A DNA stretch of 64,000 nt from the NCBI GenBank assembly GCA_040289295.1, contig PSLA01000005.1, positions 34,861 through 98,860 on the forward strand, read 5' to 3'. This DNA comes from J051 sp040289295. GTDB taxonomy: Bacteria > Armatimonadota > Fimbriimonadia > Fimbriimonadales > ATM1. The first letter of the stretch is position 1. Every line of letters begins with the position of its first letter. The position numbers were made by a program, and so were the translations under genes. The notes under the pieces are model-generated. The model was given only the letters and a program-made list of their open reading frames with translations, was not told the origin of the DNA and did no database searches. Shown here piece after piece: positions 53,220-61,120 of this stretch.

Positions 53220-54162
53220 GCCTTAGCGCCGTCATCAGCAACAGCATCGCCGCCGCTGCAACCAGGTATGCAATCAGATCGATCGCGGAGATCTCGGGCA
53301 GCTTTCGAAGCGCTTCCTCAAGGAGTTTGAGCGCGGTCCCTGCCAGGGCCGCACCCGTGATGCTGCCGGTCCCCCCGACGACCACCATCGTTAGGATGAT
53401 GAAACTCGCGTTCATGTCGAAGTGCTGCGGCGTGATGAAGCCTTCAAAGTGCGCGAAGAACGCGCCGGCGATTCCTGCGAGCGCCGCACCCAGCACGAAC
53501 GCCGTAACTTTAGTTCTCGTCGTGTTTACGCCAGTGGCCTCCGCGGCGAGTTCATCCTCGCGCACGGACAGGAACGCGAGGCCGTGGCTGGTTTGCAGCA
53601 TGTTGCGGGAGACGAGGATCGTGAAGATGAGCAGGAGAGCAAAGTGCCACACCTCAGTGATACGCGTTATGCCAGGCAAGCCGAACGACCCTCCGAGGTC
53701 GAGGCCGGCGATTGACGAGCCCCTGCCCGTCTGGTTGATGACGAAGATGCGCGCAATCTCACCGAAACCCAGCGTTACGATGGCGAGGTAGTCGCCGCGC
53801 AGGCGCAGGGTGGGCGAGCCATGAGGCCACCGAGGATCGCAACCACGAACAGCCAAACGCCCGGGGCGAGCGCCTGCACCTCGAAGTAAGAGAGCGTGAG
53901 CCGCGCTGAACCGTACGCCCCGATCAAGAAAAACGCAGCATGACCGATGGAGAACTGCCCCGTGATCCCATTGATCAGATTGAGCGACACCGCCAGCGAC
54001 GCGAACAGCAACGCGAGCGAGATGAGCCGCGCGTCGTAGGGCGTTGGAAGCGCCGGCACGAGCACCGCTTGAAGAAGATAGAGAAAGAGCGCTACGGTTG
54101 CAATGCTGGCAAGGCGCACGAACCAGAATCGGCCTGGGACGTACCTGCGAGTTACGTTTACG

Positions 54163-54200
54163 CCCCCCTCTCCCTTTGGGAGAGGGCCGGGGTGAGGGTT
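54163..54200 (+). repeat. Palindromic repeat at the livM N-terminus
   Basis: Near-consensus copy. It encodes most of residues 6-17 of LivM on the minus strand. Confidence 0.9.
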
Positions 54201-54217
54201 GTCGCCAACTGATGCCA

Positions 54218-55159
54218 TCACACTTTCTCCACTGGGCTGCCGAAAATCCCGCTCGGCTTCAACAGCAGCACCCCAATCAGAATCAGGAACGTAACCGCGT
54301 CTTTGTAGCCGGTCAGTTCAAAACCAGGGATGTATGGGTCGGCAAATACGACCATTGCCTCCGCCAAACCGAGGATGATTCCTCCGACGACGGCGCCTGG
54401 AATGTTACCGATTCCACCCAACACCGCCGCGACGAACGCCTTCACGCCGGGCAGCAGGCCGTAGAACGTCGTGAGCGGCGTCCCAAGAGCCGTGGCGTTC
54501 ATCATGCCGCCCGCGCCAGCAAGCGCCGAACCCAAAAGGAACGTGACCGCGACTATGCGGTCAACGTTGATGCCCATGAGCGCGGCAGTGTCAAAGTCGT
54601 GCGCGACGGCTCGCATCGCCCTGCCCGTCTGAGTGTTCGTCACGAACTGCCAGAGCAACACCATCAAGACGAGCGTAACGGCAAAAACGGCAAGTTGGCC
54701 CTTGTCAATCGAGACCCCAAAAAAGATGAGCGGAGTCTGCAGCGCCCCGCCACGAACACTCTCCGCGATGCTCGGAGGCGGTGCCGTTTCAAAGACCAAA
54801 AGTCCGCCGTACTCAAGCAAGAGCGACACGCCGATGGCGGTGATGAGCAAGGAAATGCGAGGGGCGCTTCGCAGTGGGCGATAGGCGACACGCTCAATGG
54901 TTAGACCGAGAAGCGCACAGCCAACCATGCTGACGAGGAGCATGGTGACCAGAAGCAAGTACGGGTTGACTGCTTCCCGGTTCACCCACCGCATGCTCGT
55001 GTAGTAGGCGAGGTACGCGCCCACCATGTACACGTCGCCGTGCGCGAAGTTTATGAGGCGCAGAACGCCATAAACCATGGTATAGCCGAGGGCGATCAAA
55101 GCATAGATCGCCCCCAGCATCAACCCGTTGACCAGTTGCTGGATGAGCTGTTCTGCCAC
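54218..55159 (-). CDS. livH: ABC transporter permease LivH
   Basis: The 313-residue permease has about eight helices and typical LivH blocks: LVNGLMLGAIYALIALGYTM, VYGVLRLINFAHGDVYMVGA, RAVAHDFDTAALMGINVDRI (EAA-like loop), KAFVAAVLGGIGNIPGAVVGG. Start GTG at 55159, 6 bases after the substrate-binding protein gene. The stop overlaps the livM ATG by one base (TGATG). Confidence 0.94.
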   Translation of the reverse strand: MAEQLIQQLVNGLMLGAIYALIALGYTMVYGVLRLINFAHGDVYMVGAYLAYYTSMRWVNREAVNPYLLLVTMLLVSMVGCALLGLTIERVAYRPLRSAPRISLLITAIGVSLLLEYGGLLVFETAPPPSIAESVRGGALQTPLIFFGVSIDKGQLAVFAVTLVLMVLLWQFVTNTQTGRAMRAVAHDFDTAALMGINVDRIVAVTFLLGSALAGAGGMMNATALGTPLTTFYGLLPGVKAFVAAVLGGIGNIPGAVVGGIILGLAEAMVVFADPYIPGFELTGYKDAVTFLILIGVLLLKPSGIFGSPVEKV

Positions 55160-55165
55160 GCGCGA

Positions 55166-56452
55166 CTACTTGCCCTCCCCCTCTCCCCTTGGGAGAGTGC
55201 CGGGGTGAGGGCGCTGCTTCGGCTCGAATCGGAAGAATTCGATTCGCTTAACTGGCATGTCGCGCGCTTCCTCTGTTACCTGAAGCACCAGAATGGACTT
55301 CTCGGCATTGCCATCCCGGCCGATCGTAATGGTGCCGGAAACCGCTTCCAGGTTCGCAGTTTCGGCGATCGCTTTCGTGATGGCCTTGCTGTCGAGCGAC
55401 TCAGCGCGCTTCAACGCATCGAGCAGCACTAGTGCCGCGTCGTAACCGAGCGGCGCCATCGCCGTGGCGGGCGGGCTGCCGAAGCGCTCCTTAAACGCTT
55501 GGATGAATCGCTGAACCTGCGGCCGCTTCTCGTAGTTGCTGTAGTGATTTGTCCAGTACCCGCCGATAATCCCACGACCGCCTGAAGTCAGCAATTTCGC
55601 GCTGTCCCATCCGTCGCCGCCCAGCATCACCACGTTCAGGCCGACGATCTCCTTCTGTCGAGCAATCGGCCCGACCTCATTGAAGTAGCCTGAGCAGAAC
55701 AGCCCGTCGGGGTTCTTCGCCTTGATGTTCGTCAGCTGCGGCTTGAAGTCCATAGTGCCACTCTCATAGAACTGCTCGTCCACGATCTCGCCGCCGAAGT
55801 CGGTGAACGCCTGTCGGAAGACGTCGCTGAGGCCGGTGGAGTAAGGCAGCTTCTTGTCCGTTAGGATCGCAATGCGGCGCAGACCGAGGTCCTCATAGGC
55901 GAACTTCGCCATGGCGGCTCCCTGGAAGTTGTCGGTGAAGCAAACTCGGAACACGTTGTTCCCGATGTTCGTGATGTCGACCCTTGTCGAGCCGGGCGAG
56001 ATGATCGGTACTCCATACTGAAACGCCACCTGCGCCGCAGGCTGGGTGATGCCGCTTGCTATCTCGCCGAGGATGGCGACGACCTTATCTTCGCTGACGA
56101 GCTTCTCGGTGGCGGTCTTGCCTACCTCCGGTTTGCTCGCTGTGTCCTCGATAACGAGTTGGACCTTCTTGCCGTTCACGCCGCCGGCGGCGTTGAACTC
56201 GTCCACCGCCATCTGGATGCCCCGAACTGAATCCTCGCCCCAGGGCTTGAGTTCACCGTTGAGCGACGCGATTACGCCGACCTTGATGACATCGCCTTCA
56301 ACGCGGTTGCCCTCGCCGGGGCTTTCGGGCCTGGTGGCCGAGCCACCGGGACCGTTACCGTTGGAGCCGCTGGAGGCGTCGTTCTTGCACCCCCAAGAAA
56401 ATAGGAGTGCACCGACCCCGACAACGGCGAGAAGTCTCTTCGTTCTGATCAT
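55166..56452 (-). CDS. ABC transporter substrate-binding lipoprotein (LivJ-like)
   Basis: Periplasmic binding protein type 1 of the Liv family, 428 residues. The signal sequence ends LLFSWGCKND (lipobox-like Cys about 22), followed by a Ser/Gly linker, then KVGVIASLNGELKPWGEDSV, GIQMAVDEFNAAGGVNGKKV, VVAILGEIASGITQPAAQVA and PIISPGSTR. It presumably binds amino acids or other small ligands for LivHMG. A Shine-Dalgarno GGAGG precedes the ATG. The last residues (RPHPGTLPRGEGEGK) are a translated palindromic repeat that supplies the C-terminal tail and stop. Confidence 0.92.
   Translation of the reverse strand: MIRTKRLLAVVGVGALLFSWGCKNDASSGSNGNGPGGSATRPESPGEGNRVEGDVIKVGVIASLNGELKPWGEDSVRGIQMAVDEFNAAGGVNGKKVQLVIEDTASKPEVGKTATEKLVSEDKVVAILGEIASGITQPAAQVAFQYGVPIISPGSTRVDITNIGNNVFRVCFTDNFQGAAMAKFAYEDLGLRRIAILTDKKLPYSTGLSDVFRQAFTDFGGEIVDEQFYESGTMDFKPQLTNIKAKNPDGLFCSGYFNEVGPIARQKEIVGLNVVMLGGDGWDSAKLLTSGGRGIIGGYWTNHYSNYEKRPQVQRFIQAFKERFGSPPATAMAPLGYDAALVLLDALKRAESLDSKAITKAIAETANLEAVSGTITIGRDGNAEKSILVLQVTEEARDMPVKRIEFFRFEPKQRPHPGTLPRGEGEGK
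55176..55212 (+). repeat. Palindromic repeat at the 3' end of the livJ-like gene
   Basis: Copy CCCCCTCTCCCCTTGGGAGA then GTGCCGGGGTGAGGGC. It encodes the C-terminal tail of the binding protein. Confidence 0.85.
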
Positions 56453-56508
56453 CTTTCGTTACCTCCTGTTTCGGTTTTCGCCGGATTTTGCCCCGCTGGG
56501 CGTTCCAT

Positions 56509-56531
56509 TCCTACCCCGTTTCGGTGTAGGA
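56509..56531. promoter_or_regulatory. Inverted repeat in the livJ-TPR divergent region
   Basis: TCCTAC-c-CCG-ttt-CGG-t-GTAGGA: nine paired positions with one mismatch. There is no T-run, so it is not a usual terminator. It may be an operator between the divergent genes or a chance hairpin. Confidence 0.3.
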
Positions 56532-56581
56532 TAGCGTAATCCGGACCGGTTGACCCGTCCATATGTACCCGGAGGAACGAT

Positions 56582-57094
56582 ATGTCTGCAGAACAACTGA
56601 GCGAACTTGTAAACGAAGCGGTTGAGCACATTCGCGCCCAACAGTGGGATCGAGCGATCGATGCCGCCCGTCAAGCGATTGAAGCCAACCAACGCGACGC
56701 CGAGGCGTACTCCGCCCTCGGCATCGCCTTGTCCTACGCTGGCAGGCTGGAGGAAGCGGTTGACCCACTCCAGCGAGCCATCCAGAACGCGCCATACGAG
56801 GCGAAGCACTACTTCAACCTCGCCGTGAACAACGTGCGGCTCGGACACATGAACGAGGCGATCGCGATGTGCCAAGAGGCCATTCGCTGCGACGGCAAGC
56901 ATCGAAGCGCGCAGCTGCTCTTGAAGGAACTTGAGAAGCAAACGCACACCGAGGCCGCTCCCTACATGTCGTCCATCGGCGACCAGCGTGGAAGCGCATA
57001 CCACTACCGCCAGGACAAGAAGGAGGCCCCGCCACCGTACGACCCGCTCGCGGACACGGAGCGCGACAACACGAACAACGAACAGAGTGGCTGA
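56582..57094 (+). CDS. TPR-repeat protein
   Basis: The 170-residue product has three tetratricopeptide motifs in about residues 5-110: WDRAIDAARQAIEANQRDAE, AYSALGIALSYAGRLEEAVD and HYFNLAVNNVRLGHMNEAIA. A charged, unstructured tail follows. A good GGAGG precedes the ATG. It probably scaffolds protein contacts. Its last bases overlap the next TPR gene (start GTG 57087), and a 43-base piece of it is duplicated at 59295. Confidence 0.82.
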   Translation: MSAEQLSELVNEAVEHIRAQQWDRAIDAARQAIEANQRDAEAYSALGIALSYAGRLEEAVDPLQRAIQNAPYEAKHYFNLAVNNVRLGHMNEAIAMCQEAIRCDGKHRSAQLLLKELEKQTHTEAAPYMSSIGDQRGSAYHYRQDKKEAPPPYDPLADTERDNTNNEQSG

Positions 57095-57980
57095 CGAGCG
57101 GGCAGCGCAATTCACGCGCCAGGCGCTCGACTACCTGAGGTCTGACCGGTTCCCTCAAGCAGCCGAGTTCGCTCGTCAAGCGATAGAACTCGACCCCGAG
57201 AACGGCGAGGCTTACGGCGCGCTCGGCATTGCTCTCGCCCAGATGGGGCGATCGGCGGAGGCGACCGAGGCGCTAAGGCGGTGCGCGGCCCTAAGACCCG
57301 ATGACGCGAAGGCTCGCTACAACTTGGCGGCTCACTTCTTCAGGATTGGAGAGCGTGAAAGTGCCCTGAGGGAGGTCCGTGCTGCGCTCGAGATTCAGCC
57401 CACGCACCGCGCTGCGCTCCAGCTGTTGCGCCAGCTGGAGCAGCAGGGCGGCACCCAAGCGCCAAGCGCAGAGCCGCCGGCACCACCTCCCGCAGAACCA
57501 CCCGGCGCGGTCCCCGGAAGCGTAGTTCAACCCGGCACGCCGACGTACTACGACCCCGCCGCCAGCCCCCGTCCTCTCCATTCCATCCCATTCATCGAGC
57601 GCATGGGCAGCGCTTGGGATGGATTGCTGTGGGTTGCCTGGACGCTGAACCTTGTGACAACCATTGCGTTTTACGTCGTTCTGTACACACGCGTTGTGCA
57701 GGGCGCTGAGGGCATAGAAACGGCGTCGCCAGGTGAGCAAATGCAGTTCTTTGAAGACGTCATGACGCACGGCTTCGGTTGGGGAGCTGCTGCTGCCCTG
57801 CTAGCGCTCACAATGATGGTGGTTTGGATTGTTGACATCATAGACCGCCGGCCTTCGCCCACCGGTATGACTCTCGGGGTCATCGGTGCGATCTTCGCTC
57901 CTTGCTGCATGTGCTACTTGAACATCCTGTCCGCTGTTCTGTTCGTTGGTTACTTCGTAGCGACCCGACGGTATACTTAG
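57087..57980 (+). CDS. TPR protein with C-terminal membrane domain
   Basis: The product has 297 residues from GTG 57087, overlapping the previous gene by 8 bases; the upstream open frame is a different gene in another frame. Three TPR-like repeats (about 5-110: FTRQALDYLRSDRFPQAAEF, AYGALGIALAQMGRSAEATE, ARYNLAAHFFRIGERESALR) are followed by a Pro/Ala-rich linker (about 120-160) and three membrane helices (about 178-200, 226-250 and 258-285). Paralogous to the preceding gene in its TPR part. Function unknown. Confidence 0.78.
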   Translation: MADERAAQFTRQALDYLRSDRFPQAAEFARQAIELDPENGEAYGALGIALAQMGRSAEATEALRRCAALRPDDAKARYNLAAHFFRIGERESALREVRAALEIQPTHRAALQLLRQLEQQGGTQAPSAEPPAPPPAEPPGAVPGSVVQPGTPTYYDPAASPRPLHSIPFIERMGSAWDGLLWVAWTLNLVTTIAFYVVLYTRVVQGAEGIETASPGEQMQFFEDVMTHGFGWGAAAALLALTMMVVWIVDIIDRRPSPTGMTLGVIGAIFAPCCMCYLNILSAVLFVGYFVATRRYT

Positions 57981-57990
57981 GATTGAAACG

Positions 57991-59154
57991 ATGACCGGAG
58001 CACTTCTTTCGCTGTTCCTCTTTCAAGCGCCGCAAGCGCTCGCCGTCCCGGTCGAGTGTCCATTCAAGGTGACCGAGGAGGCGATTATCGTTGACGCTGT
58101 GGTGAATGGCAAAACGATTTCGTGCATGTTCGACACCGGCTACGCCGGCTATTTCGTCATCAACGATGCTATCAACATTGGTAAACCGAGCGGCGTTACC
58201 GGCCTTAGAGACTTCGTCGGCACCTTTGAGGCAAAGACCGTCAAAATTGATTCAATTCGCTTGGGTGGGCTAACCGTCAACGACCCTCACGCGGACGCTG
58301 TGCAGTTGCCGATGGCGCACATGAGCCTGAGTTACGGAACACACACAGACGCCATCATGGGCCTCTCCGTCGTGAAGGACTACGTTACTGAGATCAATGT
58401 CGAGAAACAGAAGTTCATCTTCCATCCCCGTTCGGTGGACATCACAAAGCGTACGCCGGACAACGAGCGGACGTTTTTAGTGAAGATGCTGCCCTACGGT
58501 TACAATTCGATCGAGTTGCCGGTTACGGTAAACGGCAAGCCGATGCACCTTTCGCTCGACACGGGCAATGCGTTCTACACAACTACGCACAAAGAGTCGC
58601 TCATTCGCGTCGGGCTATGGGACAAAGAGCAAAAGCCAAACTTCATGACCCAAGCGATGGTCGCGTCGGGACCGGTGGATAGCTTCATGGTGAAGGTGCC
58701 GGAGGCAAACATCTTCGGCGTCCCCGTGAACGACTCAGTCTGGAGCGTGATCGACCTGCCAAGTTCCGGTGCGGACTCGGACGGCACGGTCGGCTTCGGA
58801 TTCCTCAAGTACTTCAACATCATCATTGACTACGAGCGCAGATACGTGTGGCTCGAGAACTGGACAGGGCGCGTTACGGACCCTCCGAAGGCACACGTAG
58901 GCTTCCGCGTGTACCAGGCAGAAAACGGCGACTACGTCGTGTTCGGTGTCTTCAGGGGTGGCCCCGCGGAGACAGCGGGCATCCAGCGGGGAGACCGACT
59001 GCGCGTCATTGATGGCAAAAGCGTCTCTATGATGCGCCCAGAGCAAGTCGAAGCCGCCCTGTCCGGCGAGGAGGGTTCGATCTGCAAGGTCGCGGTCAGC
59101 CGTGGCGGCATTCTCGTCCGCGCAGATATTGAGCGCAAGCTGCTGATCAACTAA
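57991..59154 (+). CDS. Exported retropepsin-like aspartyl protease with C-terminal PDZ domain
   Basis: The 387-residue product has a signal peptide (MTGALLSLFLFQAPQALA), two half-sites with catalytic-type triads FDTGYAGYFVIN (about residue 45) and LDTGNAFYTTT (about residue 188), and a PDZ domain at about 300-385 (FRGGPAETAGIQRGDRLRVI). This layout matches bacterial aspartyl proteases with PDZ, which degrade or process envelope proteins. A TATACT hexamer 13 bases before the ATG, in the end of the previous gene, may be its promoter. Confidence 0.88.
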   Translation: MTGALLSLFLFQAPQALAVPVECPFKVTEEAIIVDAVVNGKTISCMFDTGYAGYFVINDAINIGKPSGVTGLRDFVGTFEAKTVKIDSIRLGGLTVNDPHADAVQLPMAHMSLSYGTHTDAIMGLSVVKDYVTEINVEKQKFIFHPRSVDITKRTPDNERTFLVKMLPYGYNSIELPVTVNGKPMHLSLDTGNAFYTTTHKESLIRVGLWDKEQKPNFMTQAMVASGPVDSFMVKVPEANIFGVPVNDSVWSVIDLPSSGADSDGTVGFGFLKYFNIIIDYERRYVWLENWTGRVTDPPKAHVGFRVYQAENGDYVVFGVFRGGPAETAGIQRGDRLRVIDGKSVSMMRPEQVEAALSGEEGSICKVAVSRGGILVRADIERKLLIN

Positions 59155-59228
59155 CGCAGCCGAAAAGAAGGACGCCGCAAGGCACATAGCCTCACGGGAC
59201 GCCGGTTCCCTGCTGATCCAATCCCATG

Positions 59229-59249
59229 AATAGTGGATAGTGGATAGTT
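59229..59249 (+). repeat. Heptamer array, three diverged units
   Basis: AATAGTG, GATAGTG and GATAGTT followed by a palindromic repeat 6 bases later, the same arrangement as at 47624 and 51475. Confidence 0.75.
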
Positions 59250-59255
59250 GATATT

Positions 59256-59289
59256 CCCTCTCCCTGTGGGAGAGGGTTGGGGTGAGGGC
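59256..59289 (+). repeat. Palindromic repeat (CCCTCTCCC family)
   Basis: Copy CCCTCTCCCTGTGGGAGAGG then GTTGGGGTGAGGGC with a TGT loop; the last member of the 47-59 kb cluster. Confidence 0.85.
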
Positions 59290-59294
59290 AGTGC

Positions 59295-59372
59295 CGAAGC
59301 GCGCAGCTGCTCTTGAAGGAACTTGAGAAGCAAACGCCCAAAGACGAACCGAAGAAGTGTATCAGAAGCTGA
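59295..59372 (+). pseudogene. Remnant of a TPR-gene 3' end (43-base duplication)
   Basis: Bases 59295-59337 are identical to 56903-56945 in the TPR gene and encode RSAQLLLKELEKQT in the same frame. The tail then differs (PKDEPKKCIRS, stop TGA 59370). Followed by a repeated AAGAAGTGTATCAGAA block. Most likely the end of a lost or shortened paralogue. Confidence 0.6.
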
Positions 59373-59401
59373 AAGAAGTGTATCAGAACTGGTATTCGGG
59401 G

Positions 59402-59407
59402 TATGCT
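59402..59407 (+). promoter_or_regulatory. Putative -10 element (TATGCT), leaderless type
   Basis: The hexamer ends 7 bases before the ATG at 59415. It overlaps an upstream in-frame ATG (59403), favouring the later start. Confidence 0.5.
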
Positions 59408-59414
59408 GGTCCAT

Positions 59415-60782
59415 ATGAAGACTTCTTTGGCAACCTATCTCTTGCTCGGCATCCTCGCGGGTGCGCTCGGCATCGCCTGCGGCGGTGGAGGCGGCAACGG
59501 AGCCGCGACCTCCGGCGTCGGTCTCTTCCTTACTGACTCCTTCCGCGAGGACTACGACCACGTCTGGCTCACCCTTCACAAGGTCGAGTACCGCGACCAA
59601 ACCAGCGGGCAGTACACAACCGCCTGGGAGAGCGCGACGGGCATTACCATTGACGCCAAGCGCCTGCGGGACGGCTCCGGTGAGCGATACGCGTTCCTCG
59701 CCGTCAGCGCCCTGCCCAACGGGACCTATGACCAGGTGCGCCTGACGCTGGGGCAGCAGGTAACCCTGGTGCCAGCCGGCTCTCAAGGCGGCAGCACATA
59801 TCCGTTCGACTCTTCCCTCCCACGCAATGGGCAGGGGCAGCCGATGGCGACCGCGGCGCTCACGCCGGCTCTAACGGTACCGTCCAACTCTTTCGTGCTG
59901 GACATTGACCTTGCGAACTGGGCGCTGGCGGGAGGAGAGGTCTCGCCCGCGTTCCGTCGAGGCAGCGGCAACGGCATAGATGACTCGGGCCGCCACGAAA
60001 AACTTGAATACAATGGCGTCGTCTCGAACCTGAGCCCGACCCGCTTCACGCTTCGCCCCGAAGCTGGCGCAGCATTCACAGTGGCGTACACAGCGGACAC
60101 TCCCGTGTATCGCAGCTCTAGCGGCGCACCGACGCTGCTGACCAACGGCGCGCGCGTCGAGGTTCGCGGCAACTTTCTGCCGGGAAACAACTTCCTCACC
60201 GCGAGCGTCATCAAGGTCGAGGACGGAAACGGCACCGGAGAAGCAGAGGCACGCGGTACGCACACCGACGTCAACCTTGGCGCGAATACGCTCACCCTCA
60301 TCAACCTAAGCGAGGTCGAGGGCTTCATGCCACAAGGCGCGAGCGTTAACGTCGTGTGGTCGGACAGCACCATCTTTCGGCGCAGCGGCGTGCAGGTAAC
60401 AGAAGACGCCCTGCTACAGTGGCAGTCCTCTGAGGTGAAGGGGACCTACAACCCCGCTACCAACACGCTTAGCGCCACGCGCATCACCCTCGAGGACGAC
60501 GCCGGAGGCGGAGGCACCGGCGAGGCGGAAGCCACCGGCAACATCACCAATGTGGACCTCAATCAGAATCGGATGGCGCTAACCAACATCTTCGACATCG
60601 AAGGGTTCCAGCCCCAGGGCACCACGGTGAACGTAACGTGGACGGACGAGACGATCTTCCTGCGTAGCGGAGACCCGGTTACGGAGCAGGCGTTGCTCCA
60701 ATGGCCGCGCGCCGAGGCGAAGGGCGTCTATGACCCCGGCACGAATACCATTCGCGCAAGCCGAATCAAACTGGAAGACTGA
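59415..60782 (+). CDS. Secreted lipoprotein with DUF4382-like domain and DUF5666-like repeats
   Basis: The product has 455 residues from the ATG at 59415. The signal sequence (LATYLLLGILAGALGIACGG) ends in a lipobox-like Cys. Residues about 30-180 resemble DUF4382 (SGVGLFLTDSFREDYDHVWL). Three beta-rich repeats follow, each opening with a TGEAEA or similar block and a TLINLSEVEGFMPQG or ALTNIFDIEGFQPQG strand and ending in TNTLSATRITLED or its analogue. Such proteins are envelope-associated and of unknown function. Two long repeats are about 45% similar by eye, suggesting recent duplication. Confidence 0.7.
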   Translation: MKTSLATYLLLGILAGALGIACGGGGGNGAATSGVGLFLTDSFREDYDHVWLTLHKVEYRDQTSGQYTTAWESATGITIDAKRLRDGSGERYAFLAVSALPNGTYDQVRLTLGQQVTLVPAGSQGGSTYPFDSSLPRNGQGQPMATAALTPALTVPSNSFVLDIDLANWALAGGEVSPAFRRGSGNGIDDSGRHEKLEYNGVVSNLSPTRFTLRPEAGAAFTVAYTADTPVYRSSSGAPTLLTNGARVEVRGNFLPGNNFLTASVIKVEDGNGTGEAEARGTHTDVNLGANTLTLINLSEVEGFMPQGASVNVVWSDSTIFRRSGVQVTEDALLQWQSSEVKGTYNPATNTLSATRITLEDDAGGGGTGEAEATGNITNVDLNQNRMALTNIFDIEGFQPQGTTVNVTWTDETIFLRSGDPVTEQALLQWPRAEAKGVYDPGTNTIRASRIKLED

Positions 60783-60790
60783 CCGCAAGG

Positions 60791-60976
60791 ATGCAATCGT
60801 GCCAAGCGGATCCGCGCTGCGGGCTCGGGGCAGTGGACGGACGCAACCGTTCGGCACGGCTCGTCAACTCGACCGGCGAGCCGCGCAGCGGAGGCCCGGT
60901 TACGGAGCAGGGCGTGATGCTGGCACTGGGCGCCGGCTTGTGCGTTGTGGCGAACCGGAGAAGGAGGATGCCATAA
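60791..60976 (+). pseudogene. Short open frame with degenerate PEP-CTERM-like tail
   Basis: The last 25 codons read GGPVTEQGVMLALGAGLCVV followed by ANRRRRMP. A PEP-CTERM sorting tail has PEP, a hydrophobic helix and a basic cluster, so VPEP may have become VTEQ by two changes (ccg to acg and ccg to cag). The upstream part is not protein-like. It carries CCCGGTTACGGAGCAGG, also present at 60675 in the DUF4382-like gene. I infer a fragment or recombination product. Confidence 0.35.
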
Positions 60977-60984
60977 GGCAGATA

Positions 60985-61010
60985 GGCTCGCGGGACGCTC
61001 GCCCTCCCTC
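60985..61010 (-). repeat. Dispersed GAGCGTCC repeat
   Basis: On the minus strand it reads GAGGGAGGGCGAGCGTCCCG then CGAGCC. It lies downstream of the etfA gene. Confidence 0.6.
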
Positions 61011-61120
61011 TTCGCGCCTCTCTGGCGCGAGGTGAGAGGGAGGTCACGATGTCCACGGTGCCGTGCAGCCTCAGGATCAACCTGGGCAACGGACGCTGGG
61101 TTCCCAGGGGCGGCGTAAGC

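Larger units (their letters stand above)
52507..54218 (-). pseudogene. livM: ABC transporter permease LivM, disrupted by a one-base frameshift
   Basis: The first half (54218 to about 53820, ATG overlapping the livH stop) encodes LivM helices including SLALLFASLAVSLNLINGIT and GQFSIGHAAFFLIGAYGSAR, up to AILGGLMA. The second half in another frame starts with GSPTLRLRGDYLAIVTLGFG and continues to the end at 52507. Adding one base in the ctc-atg-gct region near 53819 would restore a continuous LivM. The N-terminus (NPHPGPLPKGEGG) and two loops (SSRPSPKGRGG, AHPGPHPKGEGD) are translated palindromic repeats. A long extra membrane region follows the core. Neighbouring liv genes are intact, so a sequencing error is possible. 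Confidence 0.8.

Noticed and set aside
53800..53830. Programmed frameshift in livM
   Set aside because: No slippery heptamer or stimulatory structure is visible. A simple one-base deletion explains the break.
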